This document shows positions 1 through 7,058 of a DNA stretch of 12,988 bases, piece after piece. The stretch comes from an uncultured Porphyromonadaceae bacterium (lineage in GTDB: Bacteria; Bacteroidota; Bacteroidia; Bacteroidales; Muribaculaceae). The DNA lies in assembly GCA_900550645.1 (NCBI GenBank), contig URTA01000067.1, positions 1 through 12,988 on the forward strand, given 5' to 3'. A program made the position numbers and the translations under genes. The notes below the pieces were generated by a model, which saw only the letters and a list, made by a program, of their open reading frames with translations, was not told the DNA's origin and did no database searches. Within the stretch, counting starts at the first letter, position 1. Every line of letters starts with the position of its first letter.

Positions 1-202
1 CATCCAGGCCAAGCAGTTTCTCGACACGGCCGACCTCACCGGCATCGTGCTCACAAAGCTCGACGGTACGGCTAAGGGCGGCATCGTCTTTGCCATCGCA
101 TACGATCTGCAGCTGCCGGTGAAATACGTCGGTGTCGGCGAGCAGATCGACGACCTGCTGGAGTTCAAGCCCGCGGAATTTGTGGAGGCGCTGCTGTCAT
201 GA
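1..202 (+). CDS. ftsY: Signal recognition particle receptor FtsY, C-terminal fragment
   Basis: Partial gene whose 5' end lies outside the window; reading starts in frame at base 2 and stops with TGA at 200-202. FtsY is the SRP receptor GTPase that docks ribosome-nascent-chain/SRP complexes at the inner membrane. The visible ~66 residues are the end of the NG GTPase domain: the guanine-specificity motif TKLDGTAKGG is followed by the typical terminus VKYVGVGEQIDDLLEFKP and then EFVEALLS. This ending (GVGE.IDDL..F.P..FV.AL) separates FtsY from its paralogue Ffh, which continues into a methionine-rich M domain. The stop overlaps the next start codon as ATGA (199-202), suggesting translational coupling with the following frame. 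Identity is firm. Confidence 0.93.
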   Translation, partial: IQAKQFLDTADLTGIVLTKLDGTAKGGIVFAIAYDLQLPVKYVGVGEQIDDLLEFKPAEFVEALLS

Positions 203-252
203 TCCTTGCAAGCAACAACGCACATAAGCTCGAGGAGTTTCGCGCCATCTTT
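199..252 (+). pseudogene. Remnant 5' end of an rdgB/HAM1-like gene
   Basis: The first ~18 codons of the dehydrogenase frame encode MILASNNAHKLEEFRAIF. The pattern [IV][LF]A[ST]NNAHKLEE.RAI is the conserved amino terminus of the non-canonical purine NTP pyrophosphatase RdgB/HAM1, whose N-terminal loop and lysine contact the nucleotide. The rest of that gene (about 190 codons expected) is absent from the window, so this is a start fragment joined in frame to ugd. The exact join cannot be placed. It lies within about 240-275, because RdgB proteins can also carry a stretch resembling FADMGIDV after this motif. Resemblance is judged by eye from family knowledge. Confidence 0.7.
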
Positions 253-1509
253 GCGGACATGGGCATCGATGTGACGTGCATCGACATAGACAGCAATAAG
301 ATTGCAGCCCTGCGCGAGGGCATCGTGCCTATATACGAGCCAGGCCTCGACGAGATGGTCAAGCGCAACCACCAGTCGGGAAGGCTGAAATTCACGACTG
401 ATTTGGCAGAGGTAATTGACGATGTGGAGGTGATATTCACAGCCGTCGGCACTCCACCGGACGAAGATGGCAGTGCAGACCTGCACTATGTGCTCGACGT
501 GGCTCGCAACATCGGCCGGCTGATGAACCGCTATGTGCTTATAGTCACCAAAAGCACTGTGCCAGTCGGAACGGCAAAGCTGATACGCTCTGCTGTTTCA
601 GAGGAGCTGGATAAGCGCGGTTTAGACATTGACTTCGACATCGCCTCCAACCCTGAGTTTCTCAAGGAAGGCGCAGCCATAAAGGATTTTATGAGTCCAG
701 ACCGCGTGGTCGTGGGAACTGATTCGGAGCGTGCTGCCAAGCTGATGAAGAAACTCTACCGTCCGTTTCTCGTCTCTTCAGACCGCATGCTGTTTACGGA
801 CATACCCTCTGCCGAGATGATAAAGTATGCTGCCAATGCCATGCTCGCCACACGCATCTCGTTCATGAACGACATCGCCAACCTGTGCGACCTCGTGGGG
901 GCGAACGTCAACATGGTGCGCAAGGGCATTGGAGCAGACCACCGCATAGGCACGAAATTCCTATACCCCGGCTGTGGCTACGGCGGCTCGTGCTTCCCGA
1001 AAGATGTCAAGGCTATCATCAGGACTGCACAGCAACACGGCTATGACATGAAAGTGCTTTCGGCTGTAGAAGAGGTCAACGAGCAGCAGAAGTCCCTGCT
1101 GTTCAAGAAGCTCGACCGCCACTACAAATCAGAACTGAAAGGGAAGACAGTCGCCGTATGGGGACTTGCCTTCAAGCCGGAAACAGACGATATGCGCGAA
1201 GCCCCGGCTCTCACCATAATTGACCTGCTCTCACGCGCCGGAGCTGTGGTTAAAGCATACGACCCCATAGCAATGGACGAGTGCCGACGCCGCATCGGCG
1301 ACAAAGTAACATACTGCAAGAACATGTATGACGCGGTTATCGATGCCGACGCGCTGATGCTGCTCACAGAGTGGAAGGAGTTCCGTATGCCTTCATGGCA
1401 GACCATTGCCAAGACCATGCACTCCCCTGTCGTCCTCGACGGCAGAAACATCTACGACCGCGCTGAACTCGAAGGCGAGGGCTTCACATACTATGCCCTC
1501 GGCAAATGA
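199..1509 (+). CDS. UDP-glucose 6-dehydrogenase family protein with an RdgB/HAM1-like N-terminus replacing the NAD-binding loop
   Basis: 436 aa, close to the usual UDP-glucose 6-dehydrogenase (Ugd) length. From about residue 19 onward the protein is a clear nucleotide-sugar dehydrogenase: FADMGIDVTCIDID, IYEPGL (45-50), STVPVGT (119-125), NPEFLKEGAAIKDF (151-164), the central-domain stretch EMIKYAANA (206-214), the catalytic motif GGSCFPKD with Cys265, and the C-terminal UDP-binding domain with WGLAFKPETDDMREAP (321-336). The family oxidises UDP-glucose to UDP-glucuronate with two NAD+ in the cytosol for surface polysaccharides. The expected start (beta-1 plus GTGYVG loop) is missing. Residues 1-18 instead read MILASNNAHKLEEFRAIF, the substrate-binding start of RdgB/HAM1. 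The ATGA overlap with ftsY fits an original rdgB start. Starting at the internal ATG at 259 would not restore the Rossmann loop. The product is probably inactive unless the junction is an assembly error. Family assignment is firm, function doubtful. Confidence 0.85.
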   Translation: MILASNNAHKLEEFRAIFADMGIDVTCIDIDSNKIAALREGIVPIYEPGLDEMVKRNHQSGRLKFTTDLAEVIDDVEVIFTAVGTPPDEDGSADLHYVLDVARNIGRLMNRYVLIVTKSTVPVGTAKLIRSAVSEELDKRGLDIDFDIASNPEFLKEGAAIKDFMSPDRVVVGTDSERAAKLMKKLYRPFLVSSDRMLFTDIPSAEMIKYAANAMLATRISFMNDIANLCDLVGANVNMVRKGIGADHRIGTKFLYPGCGYGGSCFPKDVKAIIRTAQQHGYDMKVLSAVEEVNEQQKSLLFKKLDRHYKSELKGKTVAVWGLAFKPETDDMREAPALTIIDLLSRAGAVVKAYDPIAMDECRRRIGDKVTYCKNMYDAVIDADALMLLTEWKEFRMPSWQTIAKTMHSPVVLDGRNIYDRAELEGEGFTYYALGK

Positions 1510-1530
1510 CAACCATAAATTGAAACAACT

Positions 1531-2679
1531 ATGAACGACCGTGTACTGCTCTGCCTGTGCCACATGTCGGGCAGGGAAAATGAATATATCAAGCAAGCGT
1601 TTGACGACAACTGGGTCGTGCCTCTCGGCCCTAACGTGGACGGATTTGAGGAGGATCTGCGGCAATTTCTCGGTGACGGCTGCCATGTAGCCGCTTTGAG
1701 TGCCGGTACTGCCGCAATACACCTCGGGCTGGTGCTGCTCGGCGTGGAACGCGACGACGAGGTGATCTGCCAGTCGATGACATTCTCCGCTTCTGCCAAC
1801 CCGATAGCCTACGTCGGCGCGAAACCGGTGTTCGTTGACAGCGAGCCTGACACATGGAATATGTCGCCTGTGCTGCTCGAGAAAGCCATTCTCGCCCGCA
1901 AAGAAGTCACAGGACGTTACCCGAAGGCCATAATAGCCGTTGACCTCTACGGCATGCCGGCTCGCTGGGATGAAATAAACGCCATTGCTGCACGCTACGG
2001 AATACCTGTCCTCGAGGATGCTGCAGAAGCACTCGGTTCGTCATACAAGGGGCGTAAATGCTCCACTTTCGGCGAAATGGGCGCACTCTCGTTCAACGGC
2101 AACAAGATGATTACCACCTCAGGAGGCGGCGCACTCGTTTGCCGTAGCGAGGAGGTGAAGAAACGCGCAGTGTTTCTTGCCACACAGGCTCGCGAGCCGT
2201 TCCCCTGGTACCAGCACGAGACCATTGGCTACAACTACCGTCTGAGCAACATCTGCGCGGGCATCGGGCGCGGACAGATGCACATCCTCGATGAGCATAT
2301 AGCCCACCACCGTATGGTACACGCACGCTATGACGAGTTGCTCAAGGACATACCGGGCATCTCGCTGCACTCCAATCCTGACAGCGATTTCGACTCCAAC
2401 TATTGGTTGTGCAATATTCTTATTGACAATGACATAACTGGGTTTAACGCAGAGCAGTTGCGCATTGCGCTGGGTGAAGCCAACATCGAGAGCCGTCCCC
2501 TGTGGAAGCCGATGCACCTGCAGCCGGTGTTTGCCGATGCCCCAGCATACACCGACGGCACTTCGGAGCGTCTGTTCGCCTCAGGGTTGTGCATACCGGC
2601 TGGACCGTATGTCGGCCTTCCCGAGATAGACCGCATCGTAGACGTAATATGCAGACTGCATTGCTATGACAAACGATAA
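1531..2679 (+). CDS. DegT/DnrJ/EryC1/StrS family PLP-dependent sugar aminotransferase (PglE-like)
   Basis: 382 aa, full length for the family. These cytosolic enzymes transfer an amino group from an amino acid (usually glutamate) to a keto-sugar nucleotide, for example UDP-4-keto-6-deoxy-GlcNAc in bacillosamine synthesis. Visible signatures are the N-terminal HMSGRENEYIKQAFDDNW and PLGPNVDGFE (31-40), SAGTAAIHL (57-65) for phosphate binding, VLEDAAEALGS (160-170) with Asp163 for the PLP ring nitrogen, and SFNGNKMITTSGGG (187-200) with Lys192 as the expected Schiff-base lysine. The NGNK..TTSGGG form is the PglE/LegC-like subgroup rather than the ArnB type, though substrate cannot be fixed from sequence. 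It begins 21 nt after the dehydrogenase stop, so the two probably share a transcript and a role in surface glycan precursors. No glycosyltransferase or dehydratase is in the window. Confidence 0.9.
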   Translation: MNDRVLLCLCHMSGRENEYIKQAFDDNWVVPLGPNVDGFEEDLRQFLGDGCHVAALSAGTAAIHLGLVLLGVERDDEVICQSMTFSASANPIAYVGAKPVFVDSEPDTWNMSPVLLEKAILARKEVTGRYPKAIIAVDLYGMPARWDEINAIAARYGIPVLEDAAEALGSSYKGRKCSTFGEMGALSFNGNKMITTSGGGALVCRSEEVKKRAVFLATQAREPFPWYQHETIGYNYRLSNICAGIGRGQMHILDEHIAHHRMVHARYDELLKDIPGISLHSNPDSDFDSNYWLCNILIDNDITGFNAEQLRIALGEANIESRPLWKPMHLQPVFADAPAYTDGTSERLFASGLCIPAGPYVGLPEIDRIVDVICRLHCYDKR

Positions 2680-2689
2680 TCAACAATAT

Positions 2690-3808
2690 ATGAAACAGTT
2701 GCGCTTTACATTGATTCTTATTGCATCAATGTTTTTAGCCGTCGCCTGCACGGGCAACAAGTCCGGCAAAGCTGGTACGGACAATGACAATAATGTGATG
2801 CAGTATGCCAAGATGCTGCGCATGTACGACCATGACGGCTACACTCTGGCAGAAATACTTTCGCCGCAGGATTCCACCAAGGTGACTTCACGCTTCATCT
2901 TACTGCCCGAAGGTGCTGAAAAGCCTGCAGCCAACAATGCGACACAGGTCATCACTGTGCCGCTAAAATCTGCTGTAGTATACTCGTCGGTACACGCTGC
3001 TGCAATGAACGAGCTGGGGCAGTCCGGGTGTATCAAGGGTGTCGCCGATGCCTCTTATTTCAAGCTGCCCTTCGTCCTCAACGGCATTGACAACGGCACT
3101 ATCACCGACATAGGATCTTCAACCTCTCCCTCGACGGAAAAAATCATCGACCTCAACCCGCAAGCCATAATCGTCAACCAATATGAGGGTGCTGACCTGA
3201 AAGGCATTGACCGACTCGGCATACCTGTGATACAAATGGCAGAAAACCTCGAGAATACGCCGCTGGGACGTGCTGAATGGATCAAGTTCATAGGCGCACT
3301 CACTGGCGAGCGAGCAAAAGCAGACTCGATATTCGCAGCTGTGGAAAAGCATTATACCGACCTGCGCGGACAGGCTGCCGTAAGCAGCAACCGCCCCAAG
3401 GTGCTTACCGAGAATATGTATCAGGGCGTATGGTACGTCCCTGGCGGAGCAAGCTACAAAGCGCGGATGATAGCCGATGCAGGCGGCATTTACCCCTGGG
3501 CTGACGACAAGTCTGCCGGCTCGCTCAACCTTTCATTCGAGCAGGTGCTTGACCGCGCCCAGGATGCAGACTACTGGTTGCTTCAGGTTTTCGGAGAGGA
3601 ACTTTCCCGCACGGCGTTATTGAAAATGGATTCGCGATACGCCTCTTTCCAAGCCGTTGACAAGGGCGGCGTGTACTACTGTGACACACAGGCGACATTC
3701 ATATTTGAGGAAACGCCCTTCCACCCTGACCGCCTCCTCGAGGACTACATCGCCATTTTCTCGGGCAAGACAGGCAGTTTGCACTATTTCAAGCCAATGA
3801 CACGCTGA
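2690..3808 (+). CDS. ABC transporter periplasmic substrate-binding lipoprotein (iron-chelate/cobalamin type)
   Basis: Start chosen at ATG 2690 (372 aa). The in-frame ATG at 2666 would overlap the upstream stop by 14 nt and add a polar stretch before a normal signal peptide. From 2690 the protein starts MKQLRFTLILIASMFLAVAC, a lipoprotein signal with lipidation at Cys20. The body fits the periplasmic-binding family PF01497 (BtuF/FhuD/HmuT): a self-contained beta-strand near SAVVYSSVHAAAMNELG, the region IIDLNPQAIIVNQYEG, and a second lobe with WYVPGGASYKARMIADAGG and GSLNLSFEQVLDRA. It should capture a metal chelate, haem or corrinoid delivered across the outer membrane by a TonB-dependent receptor and pass it to the permease. 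No such receptor and no obvious cobalamin riboswitch is present in the window, so the ligand is unresolved. The stop overlaps the next ATG by 1 nt (TGATG). Confidence 0.88.
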   Translation: MKQLRFTLILIASMFLAVACTGNKSGKAGTDNDNNVMQYAKMLRMYDHDGYTLAEILSPQDSTKVTSRFILLPEGAEKPAANNATQVITVPLKSAVVYSSVHAAAMNELGQSGCIKGVADASYFKLPFVLNGIDNGTITDIGSSTSPSTEKIIDLNPQAIIVNQYEGADLKGIDRLGIPVIQMAENLENTPLGRAEWIKFIGALTGERAKADSIFAAVEKHYTDLRGQAAVSSNRPKVLTENMYQGVWYVPGGASYKARMIADAGGIYPWADDKSAGSLNLSFEQVLDRAQDADYWLLQVFGEELSRTALLKMDSRYASFQAVDKGGVYYCDTQATFIFEETPFHPDRLLEDYIAIFSGKTGSLHYFKPMTR

Positions 3809-4848
3809 TGACAGCCAGCAGCAGGACATCTCGCAGGACTCTGCTCATCATCCTCTTTGCAGCTGCAGCGGCGGCTCTGTTCGCTGCTATGCTGTATTGT
3901 GGCGCGGTGTCGATACCGCCGTCAGAGGTCACAACCATAATCACCGGTCAGGACACGAGCAAGGAGGCTTGGCGGACTATCGTCCTCGAGTCGCGGTTGC
4001 CAATGGCATTGACCGCAGCTGTCGCCGGGGCAGCCCTGTCCGTTGCCGGGCTTATGCTGCAGACCGTCTTCCGCAACCCTCTTGCCGGGCCTTCCATCCT
4101 CGGCATATCCACAGGAGCGTCGCTCGGAGTGGCTATAGTGATGCTTTGCGCTGCATCATTCCCTGCCATACAAGAAACAGCCGGCACATTCGGGGTTATC
4201 GGGGGGGCGTTGGCAGGTGCTGTCGCCGTCCTCGCCATACTCTCGCTTTTCTCCTCGATGCTGCGCAGCCCGCTGTCGCTGCTCATTGTCGGCATCATGG
4301 TCAGCTACCTGGCCTCCTCTGTCATCTCATTGCTCAACTTTTTCGCTCCGGCAGAGAGCGTGCGCTCCTTCGTTGTTTGGGGATTGGGAAGCTATTCCGG
4401 AACAGACCTGCGGGCATCGGTCATCCTCGCCGTTGCGGTGACGCTGCCGCTCGCAGCTACAGCCTTCTATACTAAACCGCTCAACGCAATGCTCCTCGGC
4501 GACAGATACCTCGCTTCGATGGGCTACCGCGTCACACGGCTGCGCTCTGCCATGCTGTTACTCTCAGGCATAATAACTGCTGTTGTTACCGCCTATTGCG
4601 GACCAATAGGGTTCATAGGGCTGATAGTACCCCATGTCTGCCGAATGGCTTTCGGCACTTCAAATCATTTCACGCTCATACCCGCGTGCCTGGTTGTCGG
4701 AGCAGCCGTGTCGCTACTCTGCGCACTTGTTTGCGTGCTGCCCTCGCACAGCGGCGTGATACCTATCAATGCCATAACCCCTATTGCCGGCGTACCGGTA
4801 ATCATTTATATAATGCTCAACGCCCGACGGCTAAAATACTTCAACTGA
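3808..4848 (+). CDS. FecCD-family ABC transporter permease
   Basis: 346 aa, normal for FecCD/BtuC permeases (PF01032), which form a homodimeric channel with about ten membrane helices per subunit. The first helix is at about residues 9-31 (TLLIILFAAAAAALFAAMLY), followed by the hallmark region ESRLPMALTAAVAGAALSVAG and LMLQTVFRNPLAGPSILGIS, where RNPLA.P..LG is diagnostic. Further hydrophobic segments follow. Near the end, the coupling-helix region GPIGFIGLIVPHVCRM contains the conserved GFIGLIVPH. It is an inner-membrane partner of the preceding lipoprotein and following ATPase. Both junctions are 1-nt TGATG overlaps, so the three genes are almost certainly translationally coupled. The substrate class (iron chelate, haem or B12) is inferred only from family. 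Confidence 0.93.
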   Translation: MTASSRTSRRTLLIILFAAAAAALFAAMLYCGAVSIPPSEVTTIITGQDTSKEAWRTIVLESRLPMALTAAVAGAALSVAGLMLQTVFRNPLAGPSILGISTGASLGVAIVMLCAASFPAIQETAGTFGVIGGALAGAVAVLAILSLFSSMLRSPLSLLIVGIMVSYLASSVISLLNFFAPAESVRSFVVWGLGSYSGTDLRASVILAVAVTLPLAATAFYTKPLNAMLLGDRYLASMGYRVTRLRSAMLLLSGIITAVVTAYCGPIGFIGLIVPHVCRMAFGTSNHFTLIPACLVVGAAVSLLCALVCVLPSHSGVIPINAITPIAGVPVIIYIMLNARRLKYFN

Positions 4849-5627
4849 TGCAGAAGACACCTGCCATACAAGCTAAAGACCTGTCCGTAGGATACCGCCG
4901 CAAGGCGATACTCGAGCATCTCGATTTTTCTCTGATGCCAGGGCAGATTGTTGCGCTCGTAGGCAAGAACGGCGTAGGCAAGTCCACTCTCATACGCACG
5001 CTCACCTCCGAGCTGCCCCCGATTTCAGGTCAAGTGACGCTCGCAGGGAAGCCTCTGCCCTCCTGGACGCGCCGCCAGCTTGCATCAATGGTAGCCGTCG
5101 TCACCACTGACCCCTTGCAGGTAGGCGCACTCACAGTGCGCGAACTCGTGAGCCTCGGCCGCGACCCGCACACAGGGCCGCTCGGAAGGCTTGGCGATGA
5201 AGACAGAGCTGCTGTAGACAGGGCGATGCAGCAAGTCGGCATAGACTACAAACGCGACGAGTATGTAGCTTGCCTGTCCGACGGCGAGCGGCAGAAAGCG
5301 CTCATTGCCCGGGCATTGGCACAAGACACGCAAGTCATTATTCTCGATGAGCCGTTCTCGTTTCTCGACGTGTCTGCCCGCATCGAGATACTGCGCCTTG
5401 TCGCCGACCTATGCCACAGCAGCGGCCGTGCTATCCTGTTCAGTTCGCACGACATAGCCCAGGCATTGCGCATGACGGACATGATATGGATGCTTACCCC
5501 TGACCGCCGCTTCATCACCGGCACGCCGCAGGAAATCATATCACACGGCGACATCAACCGCCTGTTTGACACACCAGGCATCACATTCGATCCCATGCAG
5601 AACGACTTCATCTCCTCTCCCAAATAA
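4848..5627 (+). CDS. ABC transporter ATP-binding protein (iron-chelate/cobalamin importer)
   Basis: 259 aa from ATG 4848, which overlaps the permease stop by 1 nt. The frame is open upstream to 4596, but that extension lies inside the permease gene and is rejected. The ATPase energises import by the lipoprotein/permease pair. Motifs in order: Walker A GKNGVGKST (39-47), signature LSDGERQK (143-150, a variant of LSGGQ), Walker B VIILDEP (163-169) with D-loop SFLD (171-174), and switch histidine His201 in FSSHDIAQAL. The usual Q-loop glutamine position reads VAVVTTDPLQ (82-91), with Thr87 where FhuC/FepC-type proteins have Gln. I believe related Bacteroidetes ATPases also carry threonine there, so this is noted, not treated as inactivating. 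The ending ITFDPMQNDF is typical of this subgroup. Function firm, ligand unknown. Confidence 0.93.
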   Translation: MQKTPAIQAKDLSVGYRRKAILEHLDFSLMPGQIVALVGKNGVGKSTLIRTLTSELPPISGQVTLAGKPLPSWTRRQLASMVAVVTTDPLQVGALTVRELVSLGRDPHTGPLGRLGDEDRAAVDRAMQQVGIDYKRDEYVACLSDGERQKALIARALAQDTQVIILDEPFSFLDVSARIEILRLVADLCHSSGRAILFSSHDIAQALRMTDMIWMLTPDRRFITGTPQEIISHGDINRLFDTPGITFDPMQNDFISSPK

Positions 5628-5642
5628 ACACAGCATACACCA

Positions 5643-6833
5643 ATGGCACAGCTTTCATTCCAGCAATTCCTCCTCCGCCAACCCTCATACCCAGAGCAGC
5701 AGCCCACCGACCGCTATTACTATGACCTGTGCTGCCGCCTCATCGACACCGCCATTCAGTCGAGGCTGCTTGAGGAATACCACCCCCCTGTCATCGAACG
5801 CGCTTGCCTTGCGCTGACGGGCTATTATCAGGACGTGATATGCGATGCAGGGCTGTGGCACTCGTTCATCGACCGCAACCGCGCCATGTACGGACGTACA
5901 CTTCCGTTCTACGAGGTCGGCGACGAATACATAGACTATGAGCTGAACCTTGCTGACGTACAGTTCATGCTTTGGTATGCCTCCTCAATGTATTCTGACA
6001 AGCAGCGGCGTACATATCCTCTTGACAGCAAAATCCTTCAGCTTGCGCAGATGCTGCACGAAATACTCGAAAGCGAATATGACAATGCCCCAATGCCTGA
6101 AGGATATGTGTTCGGCCGCGAACTCGAGATGCATGACCCGGGCGATCAGGAAACGCTATTTTCTCTTGGCAACTGGCTGTTCATGCACTCATGGCTGCTC
6201 ACGCCCGCATACGCCCTTACCCTGTCAGACATACTCAACCGCCCAGAAACCAAGGGCGGCGACCTCGAGGCGATACGTGAAGCTGTGGAACAATCCATGA
6301 CCGAGCATCCCACAGGGCCGCTTGCGCTGCACCTGTCGCACTGGGTGTCGCTCGTGGCTGAGGGGAAACTGCCTCGACAGCCTCGCCGCAAGCCGGAAGA
6401 CGAGGAAAAGCACAAGCATCCGTACTACGACCCATTCGTCACCGCAAACGGAGGCTCGCCGATACGCTTCATCGCCGGCTATAAGGAATTGAACAGCTTC
6501 CTCATCGACACTCTCGGCTGGGAAAAAGGCGAAAAGCACCTGCCGCAGCTGCAGGGCGACAAGGACTTCGTGCTGCTCGTACACCCCGACAAGGGTATGC
6601 TCGTGGCACGCAACGTCAGCCGATGCATAGCCGCGCCGCAAAACCCGTCATACGACCGCGAATACGCCCGCAAGCATGCCTTTGACCTGTTGACTGTCCG
6701 CGGACTGTGTCCCCGCGACCTGCTCGCCTACTGCCTCGACAGGGGATGGCTGCCAGACGCGGCATTCCCCGGCAGCGATGACACGCGGCTCGTCGCTGAC
6801 AATGCCGACTTCATCGCCCGCTGCTACCTGTAG
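5643..6833 (+). CDS. Uncharacterised DUF3843-like protein
   Basis: 396 aa. I recognise the overall character as the Bacteroidetes-restricted DUF3843 family (for example RYYYDLCCRLIDTA near residue 22 and DYELNLADVQFMLWYASSMY in the middle), but with moderate certainty. There is no signal peptide or membrane segment, so it should be cytosolic. It is helical in appearance and rich in Tyr, Asp and Leu, with a basic/charged insertion RQPRRKPEDEEKHKHPYYDP at about residues 243-262. The C-terminal third, with VLLVHPDKGMLVARNVSRCI and ARKHAFDLLTVRGLCPRDLL, looks like a distinct domain. No catalytic motif is recognised. It starts 15 nt after the ABC ATPase stop and is followed by a possible terminator, so it is likely the last gene of the importer transcript. 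That may reflect position rather than function. Confidence 0.8.
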   Translation: MAQLSFQQFLLRQPSYPEQQPTDRYYYDLCCRLIDTAIQSRLLEEYHPPVIERACLALTGYYQDVICDAGLWHSFIDRNRAMYGRTLPFYEVGDEYIDYELNLADVQFMLWYASSMYSDKQRRTYPLDSKILQLAQMLHEILESEYDNAPMPEGYVFGRELEMHDPGDQETLFSLGNWLFMHSWLLTPAYALTLSDILNRPETKGGDLEAIREAVEQSMTEHPTGPLALHLSHWVSLVAEGKLPRQPRRKPEDEEKHKHPYYDPFVTANGGSPIRFIAGYKELNSFLIDTLGWEKGEKHLPQLQGDKDFVLLVHPDKGMLVARNVSRCIAAPQNPSYDREYARKHAFDLLTVRGLCPRDLLAYCLDRGWLPDAAFPGSDDTRLVADNADFIARCYL

Positions 6834-6862
6834 CACTACTATACCGCCGACTGACATTCTGC

Positions 6863-6884
6863 CGCATGAGCGAATGCGTTTTTT
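6863..6884 (+). terminator. Possible rho-independent terminator after the ABC importer/DUF3843 block
   Basis: CGCAT (6863-6867) pairs with ATGCG (6874-6878) around a six-base loop, directly followed by six Ts (6879-6884). The stem is short (5 bp). TGCC at 6860-6863 can alternatively pair with GGCA at 6887-6890. The position, 30 nt after the stop at 6833 and before a promoter-like element, supports a terminator role. Confidence 0.45.
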
Positions 6885-6919
6885 CGGGCAGAGCGGGCGT
6901 GCGGTACGTCAAAAAACAT

Positions 6920-6927
6920 TATCTTTG
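6920..6927 (+). promoter_or_regulatory. Bacteroidetes-type -7 promoter element before purM
   Basis: TATCTTTG matches the Bacteroidetes sigma-ABfr -7 consensus TAnnTTTG exactly and follows an A-rich run (6911-6916). No clear -33 TTG is seen about 20 nt upstream, so the match is one-sided. Transcription would begin near 6933 and leave a leader of about 125 nt before purM. No purine riboswitch or other known leader was recognised in 6934-7058; that stretch otherwise shows nothing I can name. Confidence 0.5.
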
Positions 6928-7058
6928 CAAGCAGTATGCAGAAGCGTCACAAGACACGGCGGGCAGACACGACTTTCAGCCATACTGCCACCGACCGGGT
7001 CTCTTGCCGACGCACACCGTTCATACTATTGAATATCAAGATAATACGAACCTAATAT

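Noticed and set aside
2666..2689. Earlier ATG for the binding lipoprotein.
   Set aside because: It would put a polar segment before a complete lipoprotein signal peptide and overlap the aminotransferase stop. ATG 2690 gives a standard signal.
4596..4847. Upstream extension of the ABC ATPase frame.
   Set aside because: It lies fully inside the permease gene in another frame. The ATG at 4848 gives the normal ATPase start and a TGATG junction identical to the preceding one.
6934..7058. Purine riboswitch in the purM leader.
   Set aside because: I could not find the three-helix arrangement or conserved loop bases. Only a weak GGCAG/CTGCC pairing (6962-6966 with 6985-6989) is present.
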